DNA from: Streptomyces tateyamensis
GTDB taxonomy: Bacteria > Actinomycetota > Actinomycetes > Streptomycetales > Streptomycetaceae
DNA length: 64,000 nt
NCBI RefSeq assembly: GCF_003205575.1
Contig: NZ_PYBW01000024.1
Span: 31,753-95,752, forward strand
Direction: 5' to 3'
The position numbers and the translations under genes were made by a program. The notes under the pieces were generated by a model. It saw only the letters and a program-made list of their open reading frames with translations. It was not told where the DNA came from and did no database searches. Shown one piece after another: positions 1 to 8,888 of this stretch. Positions within the stretch are counted from its first letter, which is position 1. Each line of letters starts with the position of its first letter.

Positions 1-1
1 T

Positions 2-1096
2 GAGCACCTGCTGGTGATCGGTGCCCCCGGGACGGCCAAGTCCGAGGTGGTGCGGCGGGTCGCCGGGCAGCTCGGCGGCGAGTACTTCGAGTACCTGCTC
101 GGCCGCTTCACCGAGCCCAACGAGCTGTTCGGCTCCGTCGACCTGCGCCAGCTGCGCGAGGGCGTCGTCGAGTTCGAGACCGCCGGGATGCTGCCGCAGG
201 CCGAGGTGGCCTTCCTGGACGAGGTCTTCCTCGGCTCCACCGCCGTGCTCAACACGCTGCTCGGCCTGTTGAACGAGCGGGTCTTCCGGCGCGGCCGCAC
301 CACGCTGGCCAGCCCACTGCGGATCTGCGTGGGCGCGGCCAACAGCCTCCCCGAGGACCCGGCGCTGGAGGCCTTCGCCGACCGCTTCCTGGCCCGGGTG
401 TTCGTGGAGCCGGTGCCGGACGACCGGCTGGAGGAGCTGCTGGAGGCCGGCCGCCGGCCCGCACCCGCGCTACCCACCGACGGCAGCCTGCTGCCCGCCC
501 TGGACCGGCTCGCGACGGCCGCCCGCGACTGCGCGCTCGACCAGGTCACGCCCGCGGTCGCCGCTGCCGTGCGGCGACTGCGGGCGGCCGGCGTGCCGCT
601 CAGCGACCGGCGGGCGGTGCGGGCGCAACGGCTGATCGCCGCGGCGGCGGCGCTGGACGGCCGCACCACGGCGACCTCCCGCGACCTGTGGGTGCTGCCG
701 CTGGTCGCGCCGACCGCCGACGCGCAGGCGCTGGCCCGGGACACCCTGGCGGACCTGGTCGGCGAGGCCGGCAGCGGCAGCCTGGTGTACGCCGCCGAGG
801 AGCTGTCCAGGGGTGCCCGGGCCCGGGCGGGGCGGCTGGGCCGGGCCGGCGCCGAGCTGCTCGCGGAGCTCGCGGCGACGGTCGCCGAGGTGTCGGCCGA
901 CAGCGCGGCGACGGCTCCCGGCGCAGGTGCCGGCGTTGGCGTTGGCGCGACCGCCGCCGCCACGCCTGCCGTCCGTGACCTGCGGCTGCGCCTGGAGGCC
1001 ACCCTGCGCGAGATCGACGCCTCCTTCGACCCCGCCGACCTGCCCGAGGAGCTGGGCGGCATACGGGCGCAGTTGGTCGCCGCGGTCCGCCCGTGA
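2..1096 (+). CDS. MoxR/RavA-type AAA+ ATPase (5' end outside window)
   Basis: Chaperone-like AAA+ ATPase, taken to remodel the downstream vWA/propeller partners. The frame is open from base 2, so the true start lies upstream. Seen: Walker A variant GAPGTAKSE at the left edge, Walker B region with FLDEVFLGS, then LLGLLNERVFRRG, and sensor-1-like GAANSLPEDP followed by ADRFLARV, the order found in MoxR/RavA proteins. The C-terminal third is Ala/Gly rich and low complexity before a conserved-looking DIDASFDPADLPEEL end. The stop overlaps the next start (GTGA), indicating translational coupling. A stand-alone metabolic MoxR is less likely given the three coupled partners downstream. Confidence 0.88.
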   Translation, partial: EHLLVIGAPGTAKSEVVRRVAGQLGGEYFEYLLGRFTEPNELFGSVDLRQLREGVVEFETAGMLPQAEVAFLDEVFLGSTAVLNTLLGLLNERVFRRGRTTLASPLRICVGAANSLPEDPALEAFADRFLARVFVEPVPDDRLEELLEAGRRPAPALPTDGSLLPALDRLATAARDCALDQVTPAVAAAVRRLRAAGVPLSDRRAVRAQRLIAAAAALDGRTTATSRDLWVLPLVAPTADAQALARDTLADLVGEAGSGSLVYAAEELSRGARARAGRLGRAGAELLAELAATVAEVSADSAATAPGAGAGVGVGATAAATPAVRDLRLRLEATLREIDASFDPADLPEELGGIRAQLVAAVRP

Positions 1097-1557
1097 CCGG
1101 GCCCGCCCGCACCGCGCTGCGCTGGGAGCGCCGGGAACCGCCGCTGCCGGTCGCCGGGGTGGCCGGCCTCGGCCCGGCCGCCGTCGGCCTGGCGGTGGCG
1201 ACCCGTGAGCGGCTGGCCGCCGGCGCGGGTCTGCGCGCCGCCGCCGACTCGGACACGCTGGTCGTGCTCGGCGAGCCCGGCGAGCTGCCGTGGGCGGAGG
1301 GGGTCCGCTACCTGGGCTGGGACGGCGGCGCGCTGGTCCCGACCACCGCGCGGCCCTGGCCGTCGGCCGCGCTCTGGCGGGAGGCCCTGGTGCCGACGGC
1401 AGCGAGCGACGGCGGTGCGCCGCGCCTGGTGGTGCTGCTGCCGGAGGCGGCACTGGTCGCCGAGCTGCCGACCCGGTCGGCCGCACCCGAGGCCCTGGAC
1501 CTGGTGACGGGCTACGCCGCCGCAGTCGCCTTCGACGGCGGACCGGAAGGGAGCTGA
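1093..1557 (+). CDS. Small accessory protein of the MoxR-vWA-propeller system (bpX-type)
   Basis: A 154-residue protein between the MoxR ATPase and the vWA protein. The GTG start overlaps the MoxR stop by 4 bases and the stop lies 4 bases before the next GTG. I see alternating hydrophobic strands and aromatic motifs (VLGEPGELPWAEGVRYLGWDG) but no catalytic signature. The position and length match the small bpX accessory component encoded in MoxR-vWA-beta-propeller ternary systems, possibly bpX5, but the exact subfamily is not settled from sequence reading alone. The role is inferred from context: an adaptor between ATPase and propeller proteins. Confidence 0.6.
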   Translation: MTGPARTALRWERREPPLPVAGVAGLGPAAVGLAVATRERLAAGAGLRAAADSDTLVVLGEPGELPWAEGVRYLGWDGGALVPTTARPWPSAALWREALVPTAASDGGAPRLVVLLPEAALVAELPTRSAAPEALDLVTGYAAAVAFDGGPEGS

Positions 1558-1561
1558 GCCG

Positions 1562-3238
1562 GTGACCACCGCACAGTCCACCCGCCTCCTCCCGGCCGCC
1601 CTCGCCCCCTGGAGCGAAGGCCTGTCCGTGCTGACGCCCGCACTGGCCCTGGCGATCGGCCCGCTGGTGCGCCGGATCGACACGCTGATCACCGAACGCG
1701 AGCCGCGCACCGCCCGGTCGGGCGAGCCGGACGGCTACGGCGGGCTGACCCGGCGCGGCGCGCTCGATCAGCTGCGCCCGTCCGAGTGGCTGCTCGCCGA
1801 CGAACTGCCCGAGGAGTTCCTGCGTCGCTTGACGAGCCGTGAACTCCTCTACACCGCGCCGGAGTTCCGCGACCTCGGCGCACGCGGCCGAGTCGTCGTG
1901 CTGGTCGATACCGGCCCCGGCGCGGCGGGTGCGGCACGGCTGGTGCAGCTCGCCGCGCTGGTCGTGCTGCACCGCCGGGCCGCCGCGCGCGGTGCGGAGC
2001 TGGTGGTGGGCGTCCTCGGCGATCCGCCGGACGACTGGCTGACCGGCGAACTGCCCGAGCTGCTGCCGCGCTGGCTGGACGCGCGCCGCGACACCGAGCC
2101 GGACGCCGCCGCCGTGGCCCGCGCCCGCGCGGCGCTGGACGCGCCCGACGAGGCCTGGCTGCTCACCACGCCCGTGCTCGCCGCCGAGCTGCCCGGCAGC
2201 CGCCGCACGCTCACCGCCGATCCTTGCGGCTGGAGCGCCGCCGGTGCCACCCGGGTGCGCCTGGCCCTCGGTCCCGCGGTGGCCGAACTACCGCTGCCGG
2301 CACCGGACCTGGCCGTCCGCGCGCTGCGCGGCGCCGAGTTCCGCCGGGCGGCGCAGCGCGTCCCGATGGCGGTCGGCGGAGTCCGGCTGCCCGTCTTCAA
2401 CAGCACCTTGCCGATCCTGCTGGCCCGCGGGAAGACCGCCGACCACCTGGTCACGACCAAGCTCAACGGCGCCACCCGGCAACCGGGCCGACCGCGGACC
2501 CACGGCTTCGGGTACCCCGTCGTCGCGGCGGCCTCGGTGGGGCGGCGCCTGATCGCCCTGGTGAAGGCGGCCGACAGACTGGAGCTGCGGTCCATCGGCC
2601 GCCCGCTCGGCCCGGCCCCCTGGCCCGGCGTCGATCTCGGACGGACCGCCCTGGACCTCCCGGACCTGAACGCGCTGCTGGCCGGGCCGGTGCTGCCGCT
2701 GACCTTCGAGGACGGCCTCGTGTCGGTCCCGCTGGCAGGCCGCTGGTGGTCCTTCTCCGCGACCGGCGAACTGCGCGACGACGGCCCGGCCGGCACGCCC
2801 GCCGACGACCCGACCGCGTTCAGCTGGGCACGTGAACCACGGCTGTTCGGCGGCGAGTTGCCGAGCGAGGTCGCGGCGGCCGAGCGGCTGGTGTTCGCCA
2901 AGCACGCGGTCGCCTGGTCGCCGGACGGCGAGCAGTGGCAGGTCCTGCTGCGCGACGGCACCCGGACCAGGCTGGTCGTGCCGGACGGCGCCGAGGTGAT
3001 CGGCCTGGTCCACCACGGCCCCACCGTCGCCCTGATCACCTGCTCCACCGCCGGCGTCCTGCTGCGCAGCGTGCGGCCCGAGAGCACCCGCACACTCAGC
3101 CGGCTGTCCGGCGGCACCACCCGCCCGGTGGTCCACCCCAGCCTGCCGTTGATCGTCACCGAACCGGCGCCCGGCCGGGTCCTGGTGGGGGACGCGCTGA
3201 CCGGGCAGATCCACCTGACTGTCAGGAGCGCCACGTGA
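1562..3238 (+). CDS. vWA-like / beta-propeller protein of the ternary system
   Basis: A 558-residue protein with a GTG start preceded by GGGAG. Residues about 110-220 carry a von Willebrand A-like fold beginning with RVVVLVDTGPGAAGAARL, where the usual MIDAS DxSxS is replaced by DTGPG, so metal binding may be lost. The C-terminal half (about 270-558) is a run of short strand repeats resembling beta-propeller blades (KLNGATRQPGRPRTHGFGYP, SVPLAGRWWSFSATGELRD). In MoxR-vWA systems the vWA protein is the usual partner of the ATPase. It overlaps the next gene through GTGA. The propeller assignment is inferred from repeat texture. Confidence 0.68.
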   Translation: MTTAQSTRLLPAALAPWSEGLSVLTPALALAIGPLVRRIDTLITEREPRTARSGEPDGYGGLTRRGALDQLRPSEWLLADELPEEFLRRLTSRELLYTAPEFRDLGARGRVVVLVDTGPGAAGAARLVQLAALVVLHRRAAARGAELVVGVLGDPPDDWLTGELPELLPRWLDARRDTEPDAAAVARARAALDAPDEAWLLTTPVLAAELPGSRRTLTADPCGWSAAGATRVRLALGPAVAELPLPAPDLAVRALRGAEFRRAAQRVPMAVGGVRLPVFNSTLPILLARGKTADHLVTTKLNGATRQPGRPRTHGFGYPVVAAASVGRRLIALVKAADRLELRSIGRPLGPAPWPGVDLGRTALDLPDLNALLAGPVLPLTFEDGLVSVPLAGRWWSFSATGELRDDGPAGTPADDPTAFSWAREPRLFGGELPSEVAAAERLVFAKHAVAWSPDGEQWQVLLRDGTRTRLVVPDGAEVIGLVHHGPTVALITCSTAGVLLRSVRPESTRTLSRLSGGTTRPVVHPSLPLIVTEPAPGRVLVGDALTGQIHLTVRSAT

Positions 3239-6200
3239 ACGGTACGGCGGCCGGACTCCACCGGCGTCTGGTGACGGCCGCGGCCTTCGTCCTGGACGTG
3301 CCGCTGCTCGGTGTCGACGAGGCCGCCGAGCGGGTGCTGCGGTACTGGCGGGGCGGCGCCCGCCTCAGTGAACTCCCCTGCGGTTCCTGGCTGCTGCAGC
3401 TCGCCGAACCGGTCCAGCTGCGGGCCGACCGCGGGCCGGGGCTGCCGCTGCTGGCCCGCGGCGGCGCGCTGGTCGCACTCGATGCGGTCGACGCGGTCGA
3501 CCCGGTCAAGGCGGTCAAGGCGGTCCACGCGGCTGACGCGGTCAGGGCGGTCGACGTGGTCGACGTGGTCGACGTGGTCGACGTGGTCGACGTGCCGGAG
3601 GTGGCGGCCGAGGCCGGGCAGCTGGTCCGGTGGCGCGGTGGTGTGCTCGAGCGCCACCACCTCGCCGAACTGCCGCGACTCGACCCGGCCGGCTGGCTCG
3701 ACCTCGCTCAGCTGACGGTCCGTACGCTGCTGCCGCTGGACACCGCGCCCGATCCGCTCCCGGTGCTCGATGCGGTGCTGGAGCCGCCGCGACCCGACCT
3801 GCGCGCGGCGGCCGGAGTGCGCCCCGCCTCAGCGCGGGCGCAGCGGATGCAGGAGCGGGGCCTGCCCGCCGCGGCGGAGACCGGTGGCCGTGGTGTCGTG
3901 CGAACCGTGCTGGGGTGCGTCTGCGCCCTCGCCGTGCTGGGCCGGTTCGGGCCGGCGGCCACCCGCGGTGGCGCGGAGGCCGTCCTCGCGCTGGTGGTGC
4001 TCGTGGCCGCGGTCGCTGTCTTCGCGGCAGCGTCCCGGCGGGCGGACACGGGCGGCGGACGCGGGCACGGGGCACCCGCCCGCCCGGCGGCGCCCGCACC
4101 CGGCCGCCGCGCCCGGCGCCGGACCTGGTGGTCGTCCCTGCTGGCGACGCTGCTCGGCCGCCGAACGGCCGCCGGACCCGACAGTGCTTCGCACAGCGCC
4201 GGTGCGGCGAACCGCCCCGCCCCGGAGGCCCGCGCCGGTCGCCGCACCGGCCGCACCGCCTGGTCCCGGCTGGCCGGGTGGGCCGCCACCCTCACCCTGC
4301 GCACCCCCGTCGCGGGGGCGGTGCAGGGTCGGCACGCCCGCTACCTGCGGGCGCTGACCGAGGCGTTCGAGCAGCGCAGGTGGGAGGACGCGCTGCGCGA
4401 TGCGGTGGCCCTCGGCGGCCGGCCGGACCAGACCGAGGCCTCCTGGCTCAGCCTCGGCCTGCCCCCGCGGCGCACCGGCGAGCTGCGCCCGAGCCCGCAC
4501 CGTGCGTCCATCACCCGGACCTCGCCGCTCTCGCTGCCCACCGTCCACCAGCACCTCAGCGCGCTCTACCGCCAGGCGGCCGAGGCCCTGGAGCGGGAGG
4601 GCCGGATCGACGAGGCCGCCTTCGTGCTGGCCGACCTGATCGACGCCCCCGCCGAAGCCGTCGCCCTGCTGGAGCGCCACGGCCGGCACCGCACCGCCGC
4701 CGAGCTGGCCGAGGGCCGCGAGCTGGGCGCCGAGCTGGCCGTGCGGCTCTGGTGGCAGGCCGGCGACCGGGACCGCGCCGTCCGACTCGCCGAGCGGACC
4801 GGTGTCTTCGCCGCCACCGTGCAGCGGCTCACCGCGATCGACCTGGACGCCGCGCGCGGCCTGCGCACCGCCTGGGTGCGCTCCCGTCAGGCGGCCGGTG
4901 ACCGGCTCGGCGCCGTCGAAGCCGCCTGGCCCGACGAGCGGTTGCGCCCGCTGATCGCCGGGGACCTGCGGGACGGCGTCGCCCTCGGCGGCGCGGCCCG
5001 GGCGTACTCGCTCGCCCACCTGCTGGCGCTCGGCGCGGGGGAGTCCTGCGCTCCGCTGGTCCGCACCCTGCTCGCCGACCGCGCGCCCGAGCACCACGCG
5101 CAGCGCGCCCGGCTGGCCGCCGCACTGGCCCGTCGCCCCGGCAGCGACCCGGCCCTCGACCGGGAGCTGGCGACGGCGGCGGTGCGGGCCGTCGTCCGGG
5201 ACGGCGGCTTCGGCCCCGACATCCACGAGCAGACCGGACGCGAGCTCTTCGACGGGCTGCGCAAGCGGGCCGATCCGCTCACCGCCGCCGACCTGCGCGC
5301 GCCGCGGGCCGCCTCGACCGGCGCCCCGACGTCCGGCGGCTCGCCGCGGGCCGTCAGCGCGGACCCGGAGCCGGGCCGCCTGCCGCTGCACGACGCGGTC
5401 GCCCTGGACTCCGGCTCGGTGCTGGTCGCCTGCGGTCACGCGGGTGTCCGGCTGCTCAGTGCCGACGGCCGGGTCCGAGCCCGCTGGGACACCCCGGCCG
5501 ACCGGCTGGTGGTCGCCGACCACGGCGGCGTCGCCCTGCTGGTCGCGCGCTACGGGCGCACCAGCGAGATCTCCCGGCTGGACCTGGCCACCCGCTCGGT
5601 CCGGCGCTGGACCTCCCTGAGCGCCCGCGAGGTGGTGCGGTCCTTCGACGGCCGACTGCTGATCACGGTGGACGAGGACGGCATCGCCGTGCTCGACACC
5701 CTGGCACCCCGGCCGACCGTGGTCTGGCGCGAACTCGGCGGCGGCTCCCGCCCGGTGGGCCTGCCGGCCCGCACCCCGGGCAGTTGCAGCGCCGTGGTCG
5801 CCACACCGCGAGTGGCGGGCACGGCGTCGCGGGCGGGGACGGGCGCGGGCTCGCCGTGGTTGGCGGGCTCGCCGCCGCTGGTCGAGCGGTGGCGCTGGGA
5901 GCTGCCGGGCTGGCATCTGCGGTCCCGGCTGGCGCTGACGGACCTGCCTTCGCCCGACGCGGTGCTCGCCGACGGGACGCTGCTGGCGCTGACCGCGACC
6001 GAGGACGGCACGGAGCTGACCGCCCACCGTGAGTCGCAGCAGCCGGAGCGGCGCACCCTGCTCGGCGACCGGCGGCCGATCCTGCTCGCCGACGGCGACC
6101 TGCACGCGGTGGCGACCGGCACTCCCGAGGGTGCTGCCACGCTGGCCGTCGGGCGCGGTGCCGACCTGCGGGTCCGGTCCCAACTCAGCTTCCCGGGCGC

Positions 6201-6330
6201 GGACCCCGCCGGCCTGGGCCTGCGCCGGCACGGCGGCACCGTGACCTGCTGGCACCGCGACGGCCGCCTGGTCGCGCTCGGCGCCGAGGACAGCCGGGTC
6301 CTCGCCAACCTGCGCATCACGGCTGACTGA
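3235..6330 (+). CDS. Large bpX6-like beta-propeller protein of the ternary system
   Basis: A 1031-residue protein. The GTG at 3235 is chosen because it overlaps the preceding stop (GTGA); the open frame extends further 5' but only as a shadow of the vWA gene. The N-terminus (TAAAFVLDVPLLGVDEAAERVLRYW) looks like the bpX6 recognition domain. A valine/aspartate repeat follows at about residues 83-120, then two hydrophobic segments near residues 222-262, a helical middle (about 360-680; alpha-solenoid-like), and a C-terminal propeller-like region (VALDSGSVLVACGHAGVRLL onward). It is probably the sensor or effector arm of the cassette, perhaps membrane attached. No nuclease or toxin motif was seen. 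Confidence 0.68.
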   Translation: MNGTAAGLHRRLVTAAAFVLDVPLLGVDEAAERVLRYWRGGARLSELPCGSWLLQLAEPVQLRADRGPGLPLLARGGALVALDAVDAVDPVKAVKAVHAADAVRAVDVVDVVDVVDVVDVPEVAAEAGQLVRWRGGVLERHHLAELPRLDPAGWLDLAQLTVRTLLPLDTAPDPLPVLDAVLEPPRPDLRAAAGVRPASARAQRMQERGLPAAAETGGRGVVRTVLGCVCALAVLGRFGPAATRGGAEAVLALVVLVAAVAVFAAASRRADTGGGRGHGAPARPAAPAPGRRARRRTWWSSLLATLLGRRTAAGPDSASHSAGAANRPAPEARAGRRTGRTAWSRLAGWAATLTLRTPVAGAVQGRHARYLRALTEAFEQRRWEDALRDAVALGGRPDQTEASWLSLGLPPRRTGELRPSPHRASITRTSPLSLPTVHQHLSALYRQAAEALEREGRIDEAAFVLADLIDAPAEAVALLERHGRHRTAAELAEGRELGAELAVRLWWQAGDRDRAVRLAERTGVFAATVQRLTAIDLDAARGLRTAWVRSRQAAGDRLGAVEAAWPDERLRPLIAGDLRDGVALGGAARAYSLAHLLALGAGESCAPLVRTLLADRAPEHHAQRARLAAALARRPGSDPALDRELATAAVRAVVRDGGFGPDIHEQTGRELFDGLRKRADPLTAADLRAPRAASTGAPTSGGSPRAVSADPEPGRLPLHDAVALDSGSVLVACGHAGVRLLSADGRVRARWDTPADRLVVADHGGVALLVARYGRTSEISRLDLATRSVRRWTSLSAREVVRSFDGRLLITVDEDGIAVLDTLAPRPTVVWRELGGGSRPVGLPARTPGSCSAVVATPRVAGTASRAGTGAGSPWLAGSPPLVERWRWELPGWHLRSRLALTDLPSPDAVLADGTLLALTATEDGTELTAHRESQQPERRTLLGDRRPILLADGDLHAVATGTPEGAATLAVGRGADLRVRSQLSFPGADPAGLGLRRHGGTVTCWHRDGRLVALGAEDSRVLANLRITAD
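3481..3594 (+). repeat. In-frame 9-bp tandem repeat coding for D-x-V units
   Basis: About thirteen copies of a 9-base unit, degenerate at first and then almost perfect from 3548 to 3594 (unit GGTCGACGT). It encodes successive three-residue units (DAV, KAV, then DVV) without breaking the frame. Copy-number change in whole units would lengthen or shorten the protein without a frameshift. Confidence 0.85.
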
Positions 6331-6415
6331 CCGCCGGCCGACCGCCGGCCGGCTACCGACCGAGCGCCGACCGAAAGCCGACCGGCTGACCGCCGACCGA
6401 GCGCCGATTGGCCAC
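6329..6415. repeat. Short-period GC-rich intergenic repeats
   Basis: After the stop of the propeller gene there are two adjoining copies of GACCGCCGGCC and then two spaced copies of a GACCGAGCGCC unit. They occupy most of the gap before the next gene. No protein or terminator is recognised. Confidence 0.5.
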
Positions 6416-6514
6416 CGGTTTCCCCGGGCACCCTGCTGTCGTTCCTCCGTGATCGGCGCGTAGGGTGCAGTCCCGGAGCTCAGTAGGGGCCTTCGGCCGG
6501 AACGGGGTGGACGC

Positions 6515-7462
6515 GTGACAGGGTCGTGGAACGGGGCCGGGCTGCCGCCCGTCGCGGCGGCGCGGGTCGCCGAGGTGCGGGCCAGCGGGACCTGGTCGTC
6601 CGCGCTGTCGACCGGCGAGTTCGCCGCGATCAGGTCGGTCGGCTTCGAACCTGTCGGCCAGGTGATGGGCTCGGCGGTCTACCACGTCGGTCGCAGCGGC
6701 CGGTACTGGGGCTACTACGACTGCCTCTATCCGGGTGCGGGCCGGGTCGGCCGCTGGTCGAGCCCCGCGGGCGTCGCGCTCTCCGGCAACGGCGCGCCCT
6801 CCGCCGGTCTGGTCCAGGTGCTGGACGCGGCGCGGCGCGCGGCGCTGGGCCGGATGACCGCCGAGTGCGCCGCACTGGGCGGGGACGGCGTGGTGGCCGC
6901 CCAGCTGAGGATGGCTCCGTTCCCGGCCGCGCCGAACTGCCTGGAGTTCAAGGTGATCGGCACCGCCGTACGGGCGGCCGGACCGGTGCGCCCGCGCTGG
7001 CCGTTCACCTGCCACCTGGACGGCCAGGGCTTCGCCAAGCTGGTCGCGGCGGGCTGGGTGCCGGTCGACCTGCTGGTCGCGATGTCGATCGGGGTGCGGC
7101 ACGACGACTACACCACCAGGCGGCAGTCGAACTCCTGGTCCAACACCGAGGTCGACGGCTGGACGGCCCTGGTGCACCACGTCCGAGCCGACGCCCGGGT
7201 CCAGTTGCGCCGCCAGGCCGGGCTGCGCGGGGGCGACGGGCTGATCCTGGCCGACAGCGGCCTGGAGGTGTGGGAGGAGCCCTGCATCCACAGCAGCCAG
7301 AACAACGAGCAGCAGGACCACGTGGTGGAGAGCACGCTGCTGGCCACCACGATCGCCCGCTTCGCCACCGCGCCCGCCGCGCCGCGCACCCTCACCGTGC
7401 TGCCGCTGGACGGCAGCGGCGACCGCCTGCGCCGCCGCCTCGCCCAGGCCGCGCGCCGCTGA
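6515..7462 (+). CDS. YbjQ-like (heavy-metal-binding fold) protein, tandem domains
   Basis: A 315-residue soluble protein with two diverged copies of the YbjQ/DUF74 fold: copy one around VGFEPVGQVMGSAVYHVG and VVAAQLRMAP, copy two around GWVPVDLLVAMSIGVRH. The pattern of G-x-x-P-x-G-x-x-x-G-x-x-x-Y-H matches the following gene. Biochemical role in this family is poorly known; metal binding is only a historical label. The GTG start lacks a strong ribosome site (only GGGG about 7 bases upstream). It lies about 185 bases after the ternary cassette and heads a three-gene co-directional cluster. Confidence 0.65.
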   Translation: MTGSWNGAGLPPVAAARVAEVRASGTWSSALSTGEFAAIRSVGFEPVGQVMGSAVYHVGRSGRYWGYYDCLYPGAGRVGRWSSPAGVALSGNGAPSAGLVQVLDAARRAALGRMTAECAALGGDGVVAAQLRMAPFPAAPNCLEFKVIGTAVRAAGPVRPRWPFTCHLDGQGFAKLVAAGWVPVDLLVAMSIGVRHDDYTTRRQSNSWSNTEVDGWTALVHHVRADARVQLRRQAGLRGGDGLILADSGLEVWEEPCIHSSQNNEQQDHVVESTLLATTIARFATAPAAPRTLTVLPLDGSGDRLRRRLAQAARR

Positions 7463-7499
7463 GCCGCCGGTCTGCTGCACCGGCCCGTTGGCGGCCGGT

Positions 7500-7547
7500 C
7501 CGTTGAGCCGCTGGTCCGCTGAGCTGCTGGTCCGCTGAGCCGCCGTC
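7500..7547. repeat. Three 16-bp direct repeats
   Basis: Three consecutive 16-base units of the form CCG(T/C)TGAGC(C/T)GC(T/C)G(G/T)(T/C) lie between the first and second YbjQ genes. Each carries a TGAGC core resembling the stop context of the preceding gene, which suggests local slippage duplication. Confidence 0.6.
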
Positions 7548-7577
7548 ACATTTACCACCAAGGGGAGAATGACCCAG

Positions 7578-8408
7578 ATGAGCACCTTCGATCCCACCGC
7601 CCAGGGTGTGCCCGCCGACGCGATGCGGCGGCTTGCCGAGCTGCAGCCCGGCAAGCCCGGCTCGATCTTCACCAGTGACCTGTCGGTCAACGAGTTCCTG
7701 CTGGTCCGCGAGGCCGGGTTCCAGCCGATCGGCCTGGTGCTGGGCAGCTCGATCTACCACGTCGGGATCCAGCTCGGCCGCTGGGGCAAGAACCAGGAAC
7801 TGGAGACGCTCAGCCAGGCGATGTACCACGCCCGGGAGTTGGCGATGACCCGGATGGAGGCCGAGGCGTCCCAGCTGGGCGCGGACGGCATCGTCGGCGT
7901 CCGCCTCACCGTCGAGGCCCGGGAGTTCGGCTCGGACATCGCCGAGTTCATCGCCATCGGCACCGCGGTCAAGGCCGACCGGCCCGCTCCCGGCGGCACC
8001 AGCTGGCGCAACAACAAGGGCCAGCCGTTCACCTCGGACCTGTCCGGCCAGGACTTCTGGACCCTGATCCGGGCCGGCTACGCACCGCTCGGCATGACCA
8101 TGGGCACCTGCGTCTACCACATCGCGCACCAGAAGATGGGCTCGGTCTTCTCCAACATCGGCAAGAACGTGGAGATCGAGCAGTACACCCAGGCGCTCTA
8201 CGACGCCCGCGAGCTGGCGATGGCGCGGATGCAGGCCGAGGCCGAGGAGCTGCAGGCCGAGGGCATCGTGGGCGTCCAGCTGAACGCCCACAACCACCGC
8301 TGGGGCGGCCACACCACCGAGTTCTTCGCGATCGGCACGGCGGTCCGCCCGCTGCGTGCCGACCACGAGATCGAGCGGCCCACCATGGTGCTCAGCCTGG
8401 ACGGCTGA
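7578..8408 (+). CDS. YbjQ-like protein with two tandem domains
   Basis: A 276-residue protein. I prefer the ATG at 7578 because AAGGGGAG lies about 10 bases upstream, whereas the ATG at 7569 is too close. Two clear YbjQ repeats are seen: GFQPIGLVLGSSIYHVG ... GADGIVGVRLTV ... FIAIGTAV and GYAPLGMTMGTCVYHIA ... AEGIVGVQLNAH ... FFAIGTAV. YbjQ domains form pentameric or decameric rings in solved examples. It is a clear paralogue of the gene before it and shares its direction. No signal peptide. Confidence 0.78.
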   Translation: MSTFDPTAQGVPADAMRRLAELQPGKPGSIFTSDLSVNEFLLVREAGFQPIGLVLGSSIYHVGIQLGRWGKNQELETLSQAMYHARELAMTRMEAEASQLGADGIVGVRLTVEAREFGSDIAEFIAIGTAVKADRPAPGGTSWRNNKGQPFTSDLSGQDFWTLIRAGYAPLGMTMGTCVYHIAHQKMGSVFSNIGKNVEIEQYTQALYDARELAMARMQAEAEELQAEGIVGVQLNAHNHRWGGHTTEFFAIGTAVRPLRADHEIERPTMVLSLDG

Positions 8409-8443
8409 GCCTGCAGACCCACCAAACCGCTTCGAGGAGTGAG

Positions 8444-8875
8444 ATGACCGACCACGGCGAGATCGAGCCCACCGCCCAGGACCAGGGCTCGATCGACCTG
8501 CTCGCCGCCGCGCTGCGCCGCGACGCCGCCGATCTGGAGGTGTACGCCCAGGTGCTGACCGGCACCCTCGCGGACGCCCTGCCGCCCGGCGCCGTCGCGG
8601 TCGAGCGCAAGCGCAGCCTCGGCGACCGGATCGCCGGCCGGCCCGGCCACGTCGAGCGGCTCGAAGTCACCCTGGACGACCAGCGGTTGATCCTGACCGT
8701 GGCCACCGGGCGGCCGAGCGGCGAGATCTGCAAGGTGGTCCGCGGCGTGGTGCTGTCCCGCCGCCCGGTCCCCCTCGACGAGTGGACCCGCGAGCTGGCG
8801 GCCGCCGTGACCGCCGAGGCCCGCTCCAGCGCCCGCGCCCGCGAGGCCCTGGAGCGCCTACTGCTCGGCGGCTGA
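8444..8875 (+). CDS. Uncharacterised 143-residue protein of the YbjQ cluster
   Basis: ATG preceded by GAGGAG at good spacing, 35 bases after the YbjQ gene and in the same direction. The protein starts with an acidic helix, then a beta-rich segment (HVERLEVTLDDQRLILTVA, GEICKVVRGVVLSR) and ends in an Ala/Arg-rich helix. I do not recognise a family beyond conserved streptomycete proteins beside YbjQ pairs. It is probably a cytoplasmic partner of the YbjQ proteins; this rests on position only. Confidence 0.7.
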   Translation: MTDHGEIEPTAQDQGSIDLLAAALRRDAADLEVYAQVLTGTLADALPPGAVAVERKRSLGDRIAGRPGHVERLEVTLDDQRLILTVATGRPSGEICKVVRGVVLSRRPVPLDEWTRELAAAVTAEARSSARAREALERLLLGG

Positions 8876-8888
8876 CCCGGCCACCCGA

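Noticed and set aside
470..1972. Large minus-strand open frames opposite the MoxR and vWA genes
   Set aside because: Gln/Arg/Gly-rich compositions and no motifs; typical antisense frames of high-GC coding DNA.
3222..3660. Long minus-strand frame with HVDHVDHVD repeats
   Set aside because: It is the antisense reading of the 9-bp coding repeat; the plus frame has coupled starts and a continuous 1031-codon gene.
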